Part shown: positions 25,917-56,296 of the stretch, piece after piece | Layout of the letters: the number at the start of each line of letters is the position of its first letter | How positions within the stretch are numbered: the stretch's first letter is position 1 | From: Chrysomallon squamiferum | Taxonomy: Eukaryota > Mollusca > Gastropoda > Neomphalida > Peltospiridae | Assembly (NCBI GenBank): GCA_012295275.1 | Contig: CM022671.1 | Location: forward strand, 6,977,227 to 7,041,226 | Reading direction: 5' to 3' | DNA: 64,000 bases | Made by a program: the position numbers and the translations under genes | Notes under the pieces: generated by a model | Databases searched by the model: none | The model's input: the letters and a program-made list of their open reading frames with translations, nothing else | Told to the model about the DNA's origin: nothing

Positions 25917-27342
25917 ATGAATGATCCGGGTATTTACAGTGTAAATCGAGGTAATCTCAAAGGAACAGAACGAAGTTCTCGTCTGACAGTGTCAGAGCGA
26001 CTGAGACGTCTGTTCACCTGTACCAAGCGTCATTCTGACGTCAGCACGAAATCCATCGTCCAGAGAGATGGAAACTACAGACTGCTGATCACGGGACTCA
26101 GCGACGTGCAGAGAAAATATCTCTCTGATTTGTACATCACGCTCATCGATGCCCAATGGAGGTTTGTGATTATCATTCTCTTTGGAACGTTCGCTGTCAC
26201 CTATTTGGTGTTCGGCTTTTTCTGGTGGTTCATGGCGTACAACAACAAAGACTTCGAAAACTTGAACAACGGTAATCACACGTTTTGCTTGATAGGGATA
26301 AAGAATTTCGCCATGTCGCTAATGTTTTCAATCGAGACACAGACATCAGTTGGATACGGGTACGCGTGGCCCAATGCACACTGTTTTGGCACGATTCCGT
26401 TAATGTACCTTCAAATCGTCATCGGCTTTTTCCTGGAGACTGTTTTACTCGGTTTTATTTTCATGAAAATTTCCAGACCAAAATACCGATCTCGAACACT
26501 CGTCTGGTCTCGGTACGCTGTTATTTGCCAGGAAAATGGCGGACTCTGTCTCCAAGTGAGGCTCGGCGACATCAGACAAACTCATCTCGTCAGTGCCCAC
26601 GTGACCGGGATGATGATCGGGAGGCACAGGACGAAAGAGGGCGCGATCTATCCCATGTATCAGCACCAGCTGCACTTCCAGACTCACAACATGGGAAACA
26701 AAGCCTTCCTGTTGTGGCCGCTGGTCCTCACTCACAGAATCACCGAGGAGAGCCCGCTGTGGGACACGAAACCGCGCGAGAGAACGAAGGCGAAATTCGA
26801 GCTCGTTCTGTTCGTCGAGGGATTTTAGAAGCGACGGGCGAGGTGTGCCAGGCCAGGACCGCTTTCACCCAGGACGACATCCTCTGGGGTAGGCGGTTCG
26901 AGTGCATGGAGAGGTACGACCCTAACCGAAAGAGGTGGCAGGTGGATTTCACCAAGCTGAACAGCGTCAGACACTGCCAGGACATTCGTCACAGCGCCAG
27001 GGAGTTTTCAGCTTACCTCGAGGCAAACATCGCGAGAGGCAGCGACAGTGAGAGAGCCACGGCGGTTTGCCATCAGACGTTTAGCGAGAGGCGCGTCTCC
27101 TGGTCACTCTTCGACAAAACTCAGAGCGACAAAAAACGTGTCTCGGACGTGTCCGCGTCTCTGCATCTGTGTCTGCGTCCGCGTCTGCGTCTGCGGAGAA
27201 GAAAGAAGAAGAGGCTGACGTCCACGACGTCGCTGCAGTGGAAAACGTGAGTGACGGAGACGAGCAGGACAGAGAGAGTAGTAGTAACAGGCCGAAGTCT
27301 ACACATGGTAAACGAAAACTGTCCACAGTCCACACAGAATAA
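25917..27342 (+). CDS. Inward-rectifier K+ channel Kir-B, frame broken twice
   Basis: The first frame, from ATG 25917, gives the slide helix, TM1, the filter TSVGYG, cysteines flanking the pore, TM2 with glutamate ([10 protein letters not shown]) and the PIP2 motif SRPKYR. It hits TAG at 26826-26828 after LFVEG. Homology then continues at once in another frame (ILEATGEVCQARTAF, DILWGRRFECMERYD), as if one G were missing from the GGG at 26819-26821. A second shift is likely near 27157-27162: the current frame becomes Leu/Arg-rich, while a frame two bases on gives an acidic Ser-rich tail (SASAEKKEEEADVHDV) to TAA at 27340-27342, as if a CT were duplicated in TCTCT. With both allowed for, length is normal for the family (~475 residues). 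It is either a young pseudogene or has sequencing indels. The channel is closest to Kir-C. Confidence 0.88.
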
Positions 27343-28309
<967 letters not shown>

Positions 28310-29480
28310 AAAACAACACTGCATGTTGCAACAGTGTACGATATTTCGGTTACACACCACTTCAAGTTACAACAGTGTACGACATCACGGTTACACAACA
28401 CTTCATGTTACAAAAGTGTACGACATCACGGTTACGCAACAGTGTACGATATCACGGTTACACAACACTTCATGTTACAAAAGTGTACGACATCACGGTT
28501 ACGCAACAGTGTACGACATCACGGTTACACAACACTTCATATTACAACAGTGTACGATATGACGCTTATACAACTCTGCATGTTACAACAGAGTACTAGA
28601 TCACGTTTACACACCACTTCTGCAGTGTACGACATCACGGTTTACAACACTTCATGTTACAAAGTGTACGATATCACGGTTACACAACGGACGACATCAC
28701 GGTTACGCAACAGTGTACGACATCACGGTTCTTCATGTTACAACGGTGTACAACAGTGTACGACATCACTGTTTACGACATCACGGTTACAACAGTGTAC
28801 ACATCACGGTTACACAACACATCACAACGGTTACGACATCGACATCGGTTACACAACACGGTTCATATTACAACAGTGTACGACATCACGGTTACACAAC
28901 ACTACGATATTACAACAGTTACGACGACATCACGGTTACGCAACAGTGTACGATATCACGGTTACACTTCATGTTACAAAAGTGTACGACATGTTACAAC
29001 AGAGTAGTGTACGATATTAGATCACGTTTACACAACACTGCATGTTACAACAGTGTACTACATCACTGTTACACAACACCGCATGTTACAACAGTGTACT
29101 AGATCATCACGGATACTGCAACAACCGCACAACAGTGTACGACATCACAACATGTTACAACAGTGTACTAGATCACGTTTACATAACACAGCATATTACA
29201 ACAGTGTACGCCATCACGGTTACACAACACTGCATGTTACAACAGTGTACGACATCACGGTTACACAACACAGCATATTACAACTGTGTACGCCATCACG
29301 TTTACATAACACTGCATGTTACAACAGTGTACGACAGCTTTCTGAGTGGCCCGCCTAAATGTCCCATTTACACTGTAAATTAGTACCTGCGGCCCGCCTG
29401 AGCATGAGCCATGTTTCAAATGGCCCGCTTTTCGAAAAAGGTTGCCCATGCCTGATGTACGATATCACGTTTACACAACA
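28310..29480. repeat. ~41-bp satellite array ('gtgtacgacatcacggttac')
   Basis: About 27 diverged, partly rearranged copies of a unit built from 'ttacaacagtgtacgacatc' and 'acggttacacaacactgca'. Open frames rich in CTTSRLHNT-like and SVRHHGYTTLH-like peptides on several frames are translations of the repeat. The array is interrupted at 29335-29454 by an unrelated insert. Confidence 0.93.
29335..29454. mobile_element. Probable short hAT-type non-autonomous transposon inside the satellite
   Basis: This 120-base, GC-richer insert breaks a satellite unit. Its right end read inward is CAGGCATGGGCAACCTTTTT followed by a GCGGGCC motif, which resembles hAT-superfamily termini. Flanks are gtgtacga (29327-29334) and atgtacga (29455-29462), an 8-base target duplication with one mismatch, and the satellite unit resumes after it (tatcacg). 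The left terminus (CAGCTTTCTGAGTGGCCCGC) is a poor inverted match, so it is decayed or truncated. There is no coding capacity. Confidence 0.65.
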
Positions 29481-29524
29481 CCGCATGTTACAACAATGTT
29501 AGAATATATATATATATATATATC

Positions 29525-29745
29525 CCACTTCATTAACAGTATTACATCAATTTAAAATGTCACAAGTAACTACGTTTTAAAAGTGACATTTCCATAATTT
29601 AGCAGTAATAAAATATGCTGAATGATTATTTCCGTGTCAAAAAAACACGTTCAGTGCTCGATACAGTGAATCTGTTCAGTCTAATGACGTGCATGTGTAC
29701 ATTTACTGCCATGTTAATAATCTTTGAATTTTTAAAATATCAACG
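29525..29745 (+). repeat. Segment duplicated at 31818-31960 (copy 1)
   Basis: Blocks such as 'cattaacagtattac', 'taaaagtgacatt' and 'tttagcagtaa' and a 'tttaaaatatcaacgctgtg' block occur in the same order in the copy 2.3 kb away. It is followed by a CA/CG-rich tract. No coding content. Confidence 0.75.
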
Positions 29746-30281
29746 CTGTGTTATGACAAACATACGCGCGCATACGCGCGCACACGCGCACACACACACA
29801 CACACTCACACAATACATATCACACCTGGATCAAATACTGATCAAAATGGATTAGAAAATTTAACTCTGTTAATATTATTAAAGGCTATTTATTTATTTA
29901 TTTATTTATTTTATTTTATTTTATTTTATTTATTTACTTTTTGAGTAATATTTCATTTATATGTGGAATACAAGTGCTTTTTTTCTAAAATGAAGGCCAT
30001 TATAGAACGAACTTTATGCAAAAGAATTTAAAACAGAAGAAGAATTACTCTTTTGGTTAATGGATTTTTGTGTGTATCAAATATTTATTGATTTTTTTTT
30101 TTTGTCCCTCTTTTACGTACGAAAATATGTGTATAGATGTGTGTGTGCGTGCGTGCGTATATGTGCGTATTTATATATGTTTATGTATTAATGTGTATGT
30201 GTGTGAAGGTGTGTATATGGGGTTCTTCATGAATATGTGTTATATGAGCACAGGGGTGGATTTATAAGGGGACAGGGGCAA

Positions 30282-31078
30282 TACCGTATATACTTGTGTA
30301 TAAGTCGAATTTTTGGGAGACTATATTAAGGTAATATTTTGGGGGTCGACTTATACATAGGTAATGCTTTTGTAGCTGTTGCTGAAGAGTCGCCATTTTG
30401 ACTATTTTTTGCTACGGGATGCATCTAAAATAATCGCGGTCTTTCAGCTTTTCAAAAATATAATTTTATCGTATAAAAAATTTTGAAAAATTAAATAACA
30501 AAACCAAATATGAATGTAAAACATGATATTTTTCCGTTTAATGACATAAAATTACATTTTAAAGCGAGAAAACCGTCAGTACGGCGTTATGCCTTACGGC
30601 GTCTTGCAATGATCTAGGAATGCAGACTTCTCTGCCAAATTGCACTAAATATCGGTCCTAATTTCATAAACAAAACTCACTTGTTTAATTGTAAAGAATT
30701 TGGTGAAATAATATTGCAATCGTCATTAATATCCACTACCGACAAATTTTGTAAATCATAGAACGGCTAAATATAACGGTAAGTTAGGTCTCCATGTTAC
30801 ACCTATTACATTAAAGAGATACTATTTATGATACATTTAGGCTATAGCTCGTGTAATACATGCATTTACTTTATTATGGTATGTTCGTGCAAGTTAAGTT
30901 ACAGTAGGCGTACAATGTAGGCCTTCATGGCACTGTCACACTGGTCTAAAAATAGTGACGGTGCCTGGAATCTACAGTCGACTTATACACAAGTAATACC
31001 TAAAATGACGCAATTTTTGGTCTTAAACTACACATCGACTTATACATAAGGTCGCCTTGTACACAAGTATATACGGTA
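30282..31078. mobile_element. Mariner-like MITE, ~800 bp, with terminal inverted repeats
   Basis: Both ends read inward as TACCGTATATACTTGTGTA (19 of 19 identical), then TAAGTCGA on the left and CAAGGCGA on the right; the terminal TA fits a TA target duplication. Subterminal copies of TCGACTTATACA occur near both ends (about 30346, 30980 and 31036). There is no transposase frame, so it is non-autonomous. The end sequence resembles Tc1/mariner-type (TcMar-ISRm11-like) families as I recall them. Confidence 0.85.
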
Positions 31079-31140
31079 ATAATAATAATAATAGTAATAG
31101 TAATAATGGTTATGATGATAATGATGTGTCTCTGTATATC

Positions 31141-31172
<32 letters not shown>

Positions 31173-32645
31173 CGTATATATATGTATGTATTTATGCATG
31201 AATGTATGTCTATACATGCATGCATATGTATATGTAGGCATATATGTATGTATATATATATTTGTGTATATACATGGTGGTTGTTATAAATAATACAGAA
31301 ATTAAAAATGATATATTTTTTTGACAAATGTTTATTACGAATATAAAACTTACAGCATATGTTACACACAAAATTGTCGGTTTGAGAAAACCAATAAATA
31401 AACAAAAACGTATAAAAAAGTAATAATAAAATAAAATAAGATGAAAATAATAAAATAATAATAATAATAATAATAAATAAATAAATAAATAAATAAATAA
31501 AAAAATAAATAAAAAAAAAAAAAAAATAAATAAACAAGTAAATAAATAAATAACATTTAATGAACAAATAAAAATGATCATTCCTTTTTTCGATTTCTCT
31601 TCACCACCAGTTCTTGTTACCTGGAAAAAAAAACAGTTTTAAAATTAAAACAATGATAAGACTCATACGCTAAATACAGCTATGGCCAGATTAAATATGT
31701 GCGGAGCTGTAGCAACTTAAATATTTTTTCTTTTTCTTTTTAATCAGCCCTAAATAAAAATAAAAATAAAAATAAAAATAAATAAATAAATAACATATCA
31801 ATATTAAAACAAATGTCCGACATTTCATTAGCAGTATTACTTACATCAGCTTCAAATGTCAAAACTAACTGAAGTTTAAAAGTGACATTGTCTAGATTTA
31901 GCAGTAACAAAATAATCGCTGAATGTTTAAAACATCAACACTGTGTTGATATACGTGTGTTTTATACTTTAAATTACGTGTATAGATATTACAGCCAACT
32001 TTGAGGTTGCTGTGTTTTTATTTTGTGTACTACACACACATACACACACAAACACACAAAATGCACACGCAAATACATCCCCAACCAAATACGCACGCAT
32101 TCACACACACAGGCATACAGACACACAGAAACATCGTAAGAACATGTCACATCCATAGCTGCATCGTAACTCTGGCATATATGTAATATACATACATCAT
32201 ACGTATTATATATATTCATAACACATATAATATACGTACATTGCACATACAATACACATATATAGAGCGTATTAGAGATATACAATACATAAGTAATTTA
32301 AAATTTCACTCATATAGCAAGAATGAGTCATTTATGTAACATATAAGTACACACACCAAACTCGTCACATGCACGTCCCACATGTAAAATACAAATACAT
32401 CAAACGTGTCAAACAAACGTCACATACATATCAAACACATAACACACGTACATCAAACGCATACAGACATATATCAAACATAACACACACATATCAAACA
32501 CATAACACATATATACGAAGCACAAAACATATATACATTAATATATATATCAAACAAATAACATACACACATCAAACAAATAACACACATATGTCAAACA
32601 CACAACATACATATATCTGACATACAAAACATGTAAATTTTGCAC
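31079..32645. other. Gene-free repeats between the MITE and Kir-C
   Basis: Contents: an ATA tract, (GTAT)n at 31145-31260, TAA/TAAA tracts at 31455-31550, (AAAT)n at 31752-31790, the second copy of the duplicated segment, and CA/ACAT-rich degenerate repeats (32030-32640, including several 'cacatatatcaaacaca'-type copies). No exon was recognised. Confidence 0.75.
31818..31960 (+). repeat. Segment duplicated from 29525-29745 (copy 2)
   Basis: Shares ordered blocks with copy 1 ('cattagcagtattac', 'taaaagtgacattg', 'atttagcagtaac', 'catcaacactgtgttgata'). The two copies flank the mariner-like MITE. Confidence 0.75.
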
Positions 32646-33960
32646 TCACACTTCATCTTCCACTTCCTCGTTGGCTAGAAGTGCTGCGGCACTTCTGTTC
32701 TCGGGTATGTGCTGTCTTGTGGCGGCGCTGTGTTCCGGAGATCGCCGATTAAACAAATCGTATCTGGGATTTGGCGTCAACGCTTGTCTGATTTTATCTT
32801 CAGCGTTAGCCTTTGTCAGCGTTTTCAACAGTTAAGTCAGTATTTCCAAACTTGGACAGTTCCAAAGCACTATGACGTAAGTTCTGACAATAAATGACGT
32901 CATTGAAACCAGTGAAGTCTACATGCCAGCGCCTCAGTCCGATATCGTACTCTTCGACCCTCTCAAATCTGTGGCCCCAGAGGATTTCTTTGGGGGTGTA
33001 AGAGGTCCGCGCCTGGCAGCACTCGCCGGTTGCTTCAACGGTTCCCTCCAGGAAGACGAGGATTTCGAAATTCTCTGACGAAAGAGCTGCGGGTTTGATG
33101 TCCCAGAGCGGACTCTCCTTCGTGATTCGATGCGTCAGAATTAAAGGCCAGAGCAGGAAAATTCGATCACCCATCCCGTTCACTTCAATCTCCAGTTCGT
33201 GCTGAAACAGAGGGTAGCTGTAACCTTCTTCAGTCTTCTGTCTCCGAACCACCATTCCCGTCACGTGAGCATCCGACGAGGTGACTTTTTCTCAAGTCTC
33301 CAACGCGGACTTGCAGACAAAGAGGCCTCCGTTCTCCTGGCAGACCACGGCGTGCTTGCTGAACATGATGGTGTTAGCCCGGTACTTGGGTCGCGCCAGT
33401 TTGACGAAGATAAAACCCAGAAGGAGAGTTTCTAGGAAAAAGCCAATGGTCACCTGCAGGTAGATGAGCGGAAGACTTCCCACACACTCCGCGTTCGGAT
33501 ACGCGAAGCCGTAGCCTATTGTAGTCTGCGTTTCTATCGAGAAGAGCAGAGCGGCCGGGAACGAGGTAATTCCCATGAGACACGGTTCGTGGTTGGGGTT
33601 GCCGATGTTGTCAAAGTCACCATTGTTGAACGCCATCCACCACCAGAGGAAAGCAAATACGACATAACTGACTAAGAAAACGTTGAAGAGGACAGCGACA
33701 GCGTAGAGCCAGGGGAGGTCGATGAGGGAAATGTAGATGTCAGACAAGTATCTGCGTCTGAACTCCCCCAGTCCCCTGTAGTCTATTCTGTAACCTCCGC
33801 TCTTCTTTATCAGTGCATTCCTCTTTTCTTCCGCGTCCTCACCCCGGCAGCACAACACAGTCTTGAGAAAACTCGCAAATCTGCTTTTTTTCTTTTTCCT
33901 CTCCAACTTGATGCTATCTAAAACGTAGGAAGGCTGGTCTTCAGTGAACTCCATGTTCAT
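32646..33960 (-). CDS. Inward-rectifier K+ channel Kir-C, frame broken three times
   Basis: The frame from ATG 33960 gives a basic N-terminus, slide helix (RRRYLSDIYISLIDLPW), TM1, the TTIGYG filter, conserved pore cysteines, TM2 with glutamate (GFFLETLLLG) and the PIP2 motif ARPKYR. It stops at 33292 after QENGGL. Family sequence LQVRVGDLRKSHLV continues in another frame, as if TT were inserted at 33317-33322. A further extra G at 33273-33274 restores the original frame for TGMVVRRQKTEEG to LSKFGNTDLTVEN, stopping at 32806. A third shift, one extra A in the AAAA at 32822-32825, would add a 60-residue polar tail ending EEVEDEV at 32646. All three sit in short homopolymers. As with Kir-B, this is a recent pseudogene or a run of sequence errors. 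Confidence 0.85.
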
Positions 33961-35213
33961 ACTGACGAGGTTCTTTCTTCTCGCTTTCAGTTGTCAATAC
34001 GACGAACTGTAACTGAAACGTTTCAGCACAGGAACGATTCAGCCATGTAAGAAATAACCCGCAGCGGTCCCGTTAGAACCTGTCACTCGATAGATAGACA
34101 GTGACGCTAAGCAAAGTCGTGAAAGACAAATGCTGTTAGGTAAAAATAAGTAACAAGTGACAGCTATTGTTCTTTAGAACGCTCGTTATGTTTAGCCTGA
34201 AGTCACAGCCGTGAGGCTCAGTAAAACATGATTGGCAATTACGACGTGAGGTAATTAATGTCGGTAGGTGCGGAGAAAACGATTAGAAACGTGACACGTT
34301 TAAAGTCTGCTCGGTTCATAAATCTCCTCAAAGAAACTGAATCTTAACCGCGTACTCGGTGCTCGGAAGCAGCGACATCAGCAGCAACAACGCCAATAAG
34401 AAATAAAATAGTTAAAGCAACAAACGACAAAAATCGCTTCATTTTGTTTTGACATATTTTATTTTAAATTAGCATATTAAACTTTTTTGTTTCTCTTTCT
34501 TCTTCTTAAAAATAAATAAATAAATAAAATATAAAATTGTTGCTGCAGTTTACGGAATATAACTCCACTATGTTTGAAAATTCAGTTCACCTGTCAAGTG
34601 TTTTGTTTTAACTAAATATATTAACTTCTATTAATTTTCTACCATATCTGAGATAGTTAGATATAAAATAAATAAAATAAAATAAAATAAAATGAAATAA
34701 AATAAAATAAAATAAAATAAAATAAAATAATGTAAAATGTCGGAATGCTATTAGTTTTGTTAATATAAAATACTGTACATTTTTAAACTTCTTCCTATTT
34801 CATAAAAAAATTACTTGTTTAATTGTCGTCTTTATTTCTCTCTGTTTGTATATACCTCCTGTAAAAATATATACACACATTACAAAAATATTCACACATA
34901 CATGCATACATTAAAAATATATATAGACGCATACATACATACATTAAGAAATGTATACACATATAGATTTAAACAAATATAGATTTAAACAAATCTATAC
35001 ACACACATACATTAACGGAAATAACACGCATACACACACACACATTTAGAAAATAAATTAACACATACATTCATATAAAAACATCATCGCAAGTTTTATA
35101 AATTTGACAATTCTCATCGCGTACACGTTAAAATATCACAGCAAAAAATAGACTTATTTGTGCATATTTGTAAAGTTCATTAAAATATCGGTTGTCTGAT
35201 GATGTCCAAACAG
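33961..35213. other. Kir-C upstream region and NWD-like gene 3' flank
   Basis: The stretch 33961-34430 is GC-balanced, non-repetitive and probably the Kir-C promoter/5' UTR. After it come (TAAAA)n at 34665-34730 and CATA-rich degenerate repeats (34860-35060). The last ~110 bases before 35214 are AT-rich 3' UTR of the NWD-like gene, which ends on the minus strand. No extra gene. Confidence 0.65.
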
Positions 35214-52694
<17,481 letters not shown>

Positions 52695-53279
52695 TTTCAG
52701 ACGTTCATCGCTTAACCCGGTTTGTTGTGACAAAGTTGATCATTCTCCGGCGGTGCGCGACATTCAGTTTACTCTTGTTTACAAAGTGTCTTCACAATAC
52801 AATACAATGATACTTCGAGATCGCAGTGAAACTGCTGTGTGTGGTTCAATGAATAGCCCTGCTCCATGGAAACAGGTAAACATCGACGTAGTGTGGTTAT
52901 GGGTAGCCTGTTAATTGATCCCAGGGCCGGTTTATTGAGTGAGGAGAGAGTTATATAAAGCTGCCCAAAGCTTTTCGGTTTAGCAAATTAGCGATTGCAT
53001 TGTGAACACAGTCTTACACGGTCAATCGCCGTACAGAAATAACTGGCTTTCGTAACACGGAGAAAGCCGCAGAAGCAAATAAACAAACACATCCGAGTGA
53101 AAATAAACAGCGTCTTTTGTAGATAAAACGTCGCTTATAACCATCGCAGTTGACATTTAATTATAAAGATAAACATGTTTTAAAACTGACGTGTTTTATA
53201 ATCAACCGTGTTCTACAAAATGATGGATACAATTTTTCAACAATTTATTTATTTTTTGTTATTATTATCATCATCATTA

Positions 53280-53333
<54 letters not shown>

Positions 53334-53924
53334 GATGTTTTTGTTGTTTTTTTTAGTTGTTGTTTTTTTGTTGTTGTTTTTTTTTTTTTTTTTTTTTTTT
53401 TTACAGATGATGCATTTTAGAAACAATGTTTTTACATATAATGTGTGATATAATGTGTTTAGAAATAATATATTTTATAAAACACAGTGGTTTGCATAAC
53501 TGAAAAAGCGTATTTTGAAAAGGGCTTAAAGAAAATATGAAACATTTAATGAAAATGGCAAAAAAAATAATAATAATAAAAGAAACAAAAAAGGGTGAAA
53601 CTCTGAGAATGTCGTAAGCTGTTTTGCACAATTAATAAAATTTCTTTGGTTCTTTACTGTTGAATGTCGATGATTTTACAACTAATTAGATTTGTGATCA
53701 TGAAGCAATAGTTAATCACTTTCAGTCTGCGCATCAAACCCAGTTTTGACAAAGACGAAGCAAAGATTCTATGCAGCTGAACTGTTCATGTCCTGAATTT
53801 TACAAATAATAATAAAAAAAAAACCTGTTTTAAAAACAAAATATTTGTTTATTTTGTCATTTTGTTAAAATTCCATATTAATGATATATAGAGTATATAA
53901 TTTAAAAAAAGAAAGAAGGGAATA

Positions 53925-53988
<64 letters not shown>

Positions 53989-55220
53989 GTAATAATTATG
54001 ATAATAATAATAATGATTATGGTTATCGTTATAACAATTAGGTTAAACAAAAAAAATGAAGAAGAAGAATTAATTTAAATCAATTTAATTTGTCGAAATT
54101 TATATATTAGTAATAATGCATATATAATAAAGATTATGACTAAAATAGATTAATTAGCACAGTTGTGAAGAGTTTCACTATTTATTTAAAACAAAGTTTC
54201 AAACAGCATTTCGTCATGTTTCGCTGAATACACGAAATTTAACAAGCTCTGTTCGAATCATAATATTAGACCTCTTATTTTATTTTATTTTATTTTATTT
54301 TTATTTTTGTCGTAATAAAGTTTAAGCAATTTGGACATGAAGCTAAAAGCGGAATAGAGTTAAGTTAATATGTCTAATAAACTTTAAAAAATAATAAGTA
54401 ATTTCTGGCATTGTTAAAATATATACACACGCAAAGTGAACATCACAAATCGAGAGAGATTCGATGATCCCCAATCTTGTGCCAAATACAAAGAACTGAT
54501 AATAACCATGCCTGAGATGGTGAAAACAGTTATAGTAATATATCATTTGGTCTAGCCAGCTTACAAAAAAAACAATTAAAATAAATAAATAAAATAAAAT
54601 AAAATTTTCAAAGGCCTACCTAGGCAGTTAAAATGTATGGTTATTTGATTAAACTGTCATTAATATAGTCATACATACTAATGTTGACCTGCATCCGTTT
54701 CCAGTAAGAAAACTGCGCACGAAATTACATTTTCTTCGTTAACAAGGTCAAGGTTCATTGTTGGATTTATTGGGACAACCTGCGTACAGCTGACAAATAA
54801 TTAAGTAGCAGTGCGGCAAACTGAACGTGAAAGAATTACGATTGTGACGTAGTGAATGGTGTTTGAAATGAATAAATAAATCAATAAATTAATTCATCAA
54901 TTGAAAATGTTCTATTGCATCAACTCAGTTGGCTTAGTGGATAAGTGTGTCAGATATGTTAGTGTTATATGACACAGTGTGCAAATGTCATATTACAAAT
55001 ATATCGGTGTTTATATAACACAGTGTACAAATGTTATAATAGAAGAATATTGGAGGTTATATAACTTTGTACAGATATTATATTACGTAACACGATGGAG
55101 ATATGTTTTATCAGAAATATATCAGTGTCGTGTAGCACACTATACAAATGTTACATTAGAAATACGTTACTATTCTACAACGCAATGCACAAACGTTTAT
55201 ATTCTAGAAATATGTTAGTG
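52695..55220. other. Intergenic: NWD-like gene promoter side and Kv 3' flank
   Basis: The stretch 52695-53160 is GC-balanced and should hold the NWD-like promoter and 5' UTR. It is followed by ATT tracts (53268-53330), poly-T (53380-53402), (ATA)n 53928-53990, (TTTTA)n 54278-54305 and a degenerate repeat against the Kv gene. No further gene was seen. Confidence 0.65.
54921..54960 (+). other. tRNA-like A-box segment, possible SINE head remnant
   Basis: TGGCTTAGTGG (54930-54940) within caactcagttggcttagtgg-ataagtgtgtcaga matches the pol III A-box pattern TRGYNNAGNGG. No B box (GGTTCRANNCC) follows within 80 bases, so it is not a tRNA gene. It may be the 5' end of a truncated tRNA-derived SINE. 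Confidence 0.35.
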
Positions 55221-55235
55221 TTATGTTGCGCAGTT
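54965..55235 (-). repeat. ~45-bp degenerate repeat abutting the Kv stop codon
   Basis: Units built around 'acatttgtatagtgtgctac' and 'tatatttctaat' (minus strand) repeat five to six times, and the last copy overlaps the Kv terminal codons (TGCGCAACATAA). The 3' end of the reading frame thus seems to be part of the repeat. Confidence 0.65.
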
Positions 55236-56184
55236 TACGACAGTTATGTTATTGTTTTGTAATTTCACCGCTGTTTTCACCAACACTTCGTTCGTTTCCT
55301 CTTTTCTGCTTGCACCAGCAGAGCTGTGTGGCTTCTTGCCCTCGCCGTGTTTTCCAAATATCGTCATCTCTCTTCTGAGGCTGTGATCGGTGGCCTCCAT
55401 GTTCTGGTAGTAGCTGTCGAAGCTGGACGCGATGATTGCGATGGGAATGGATATTATGATGAGTCCCGCCACTGCGCAGGCTGAGCCGACCACTTTGCCC
55501 GGGAACGTCTTCGGGGCGTAGTCTCCGTAGCCGACGGTCGTCATGGTGATGATGGCCCACCAGATTCCGTCTGGGATGCTGGGGAACGTGTTGACCTTTC
55601 CGCAGCCTTCGGCGGCGAAGATGGCCGTTGCGAAGATGATGACGGCCATGGCGAGAGCCGCTATGAGGAGGGTCATGTGACGACAGCTGCCTCGGAGGGT
55701 CAGGTACAGGACCTGCATTATCTTGTAGTGCTTGGCCAGGTGGAACATGCGGAACACCCGCAGACCGAAGCCGAATCTGAGAACGTAAATCACCTCCTTG
55801 ACTGCGTACAGCGTCTCCTCAGCATCGAAGCAGTTGCTCAGCAGAACCACCCAAATGTCGAAGAGGACGACGAGTTCTATGACGTTGAAGAATTGACAGA
55901 CGAACTCTCTGACGGACGGACAGATGATTAGCTGGAAGGCGTACTTGAACGTGAAGAAAATGAGGCTGGCCACGTCAAGCCAGAAGAGAACGGGGTGCGG
56001 GTCGGTCATCAGCACCTTCATCATGTTCGTGTCGTCTGCTAGCGCCGTCCTGTTTGACTCCAGAGTGATCTCCCTTTCCTGTCTGAATGATGGATGAGTG
56101 TAGAGTAAGAAGACGATAATGGTTACCATGGAGAATGCAAGATTGATTAAATGCCATATCTGAAATAAAATTAAAATGAATGAA

Positions 56185-56231
<47 letters not shown>

Positions 56232-56265
56232 ACAAATAAATAAACAAACAAATAAATATATAAAA

Positions 56266-56296
<31 letters not shown>

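Noticed and set aside
26800-26830. Programmed frameshift in Kir-B
   Set aside because: No slippery heptamer or following stem was seen, and the paralogue Kir-C has indels at other places; random indels or base-calling errors are simpler.
28310-29480. Repeat array resembling a CRISPR or a repetitive protein gene
   Set aside because: Eukaryotic context, no constant repeat with unique spacers, units tandem and diverged, and open frames in several phases at once.
29615-29944. 109-codon frame (+)
   Set aside because: Lies in the duplicated non-coding segment and CA/TTTA repeats; no domain.
54921-54995. Functional tRNA gene
   Set aside because: Only an A-box-like stretch is present; no B box, anticodon arm or acceptor stem pairing was found.
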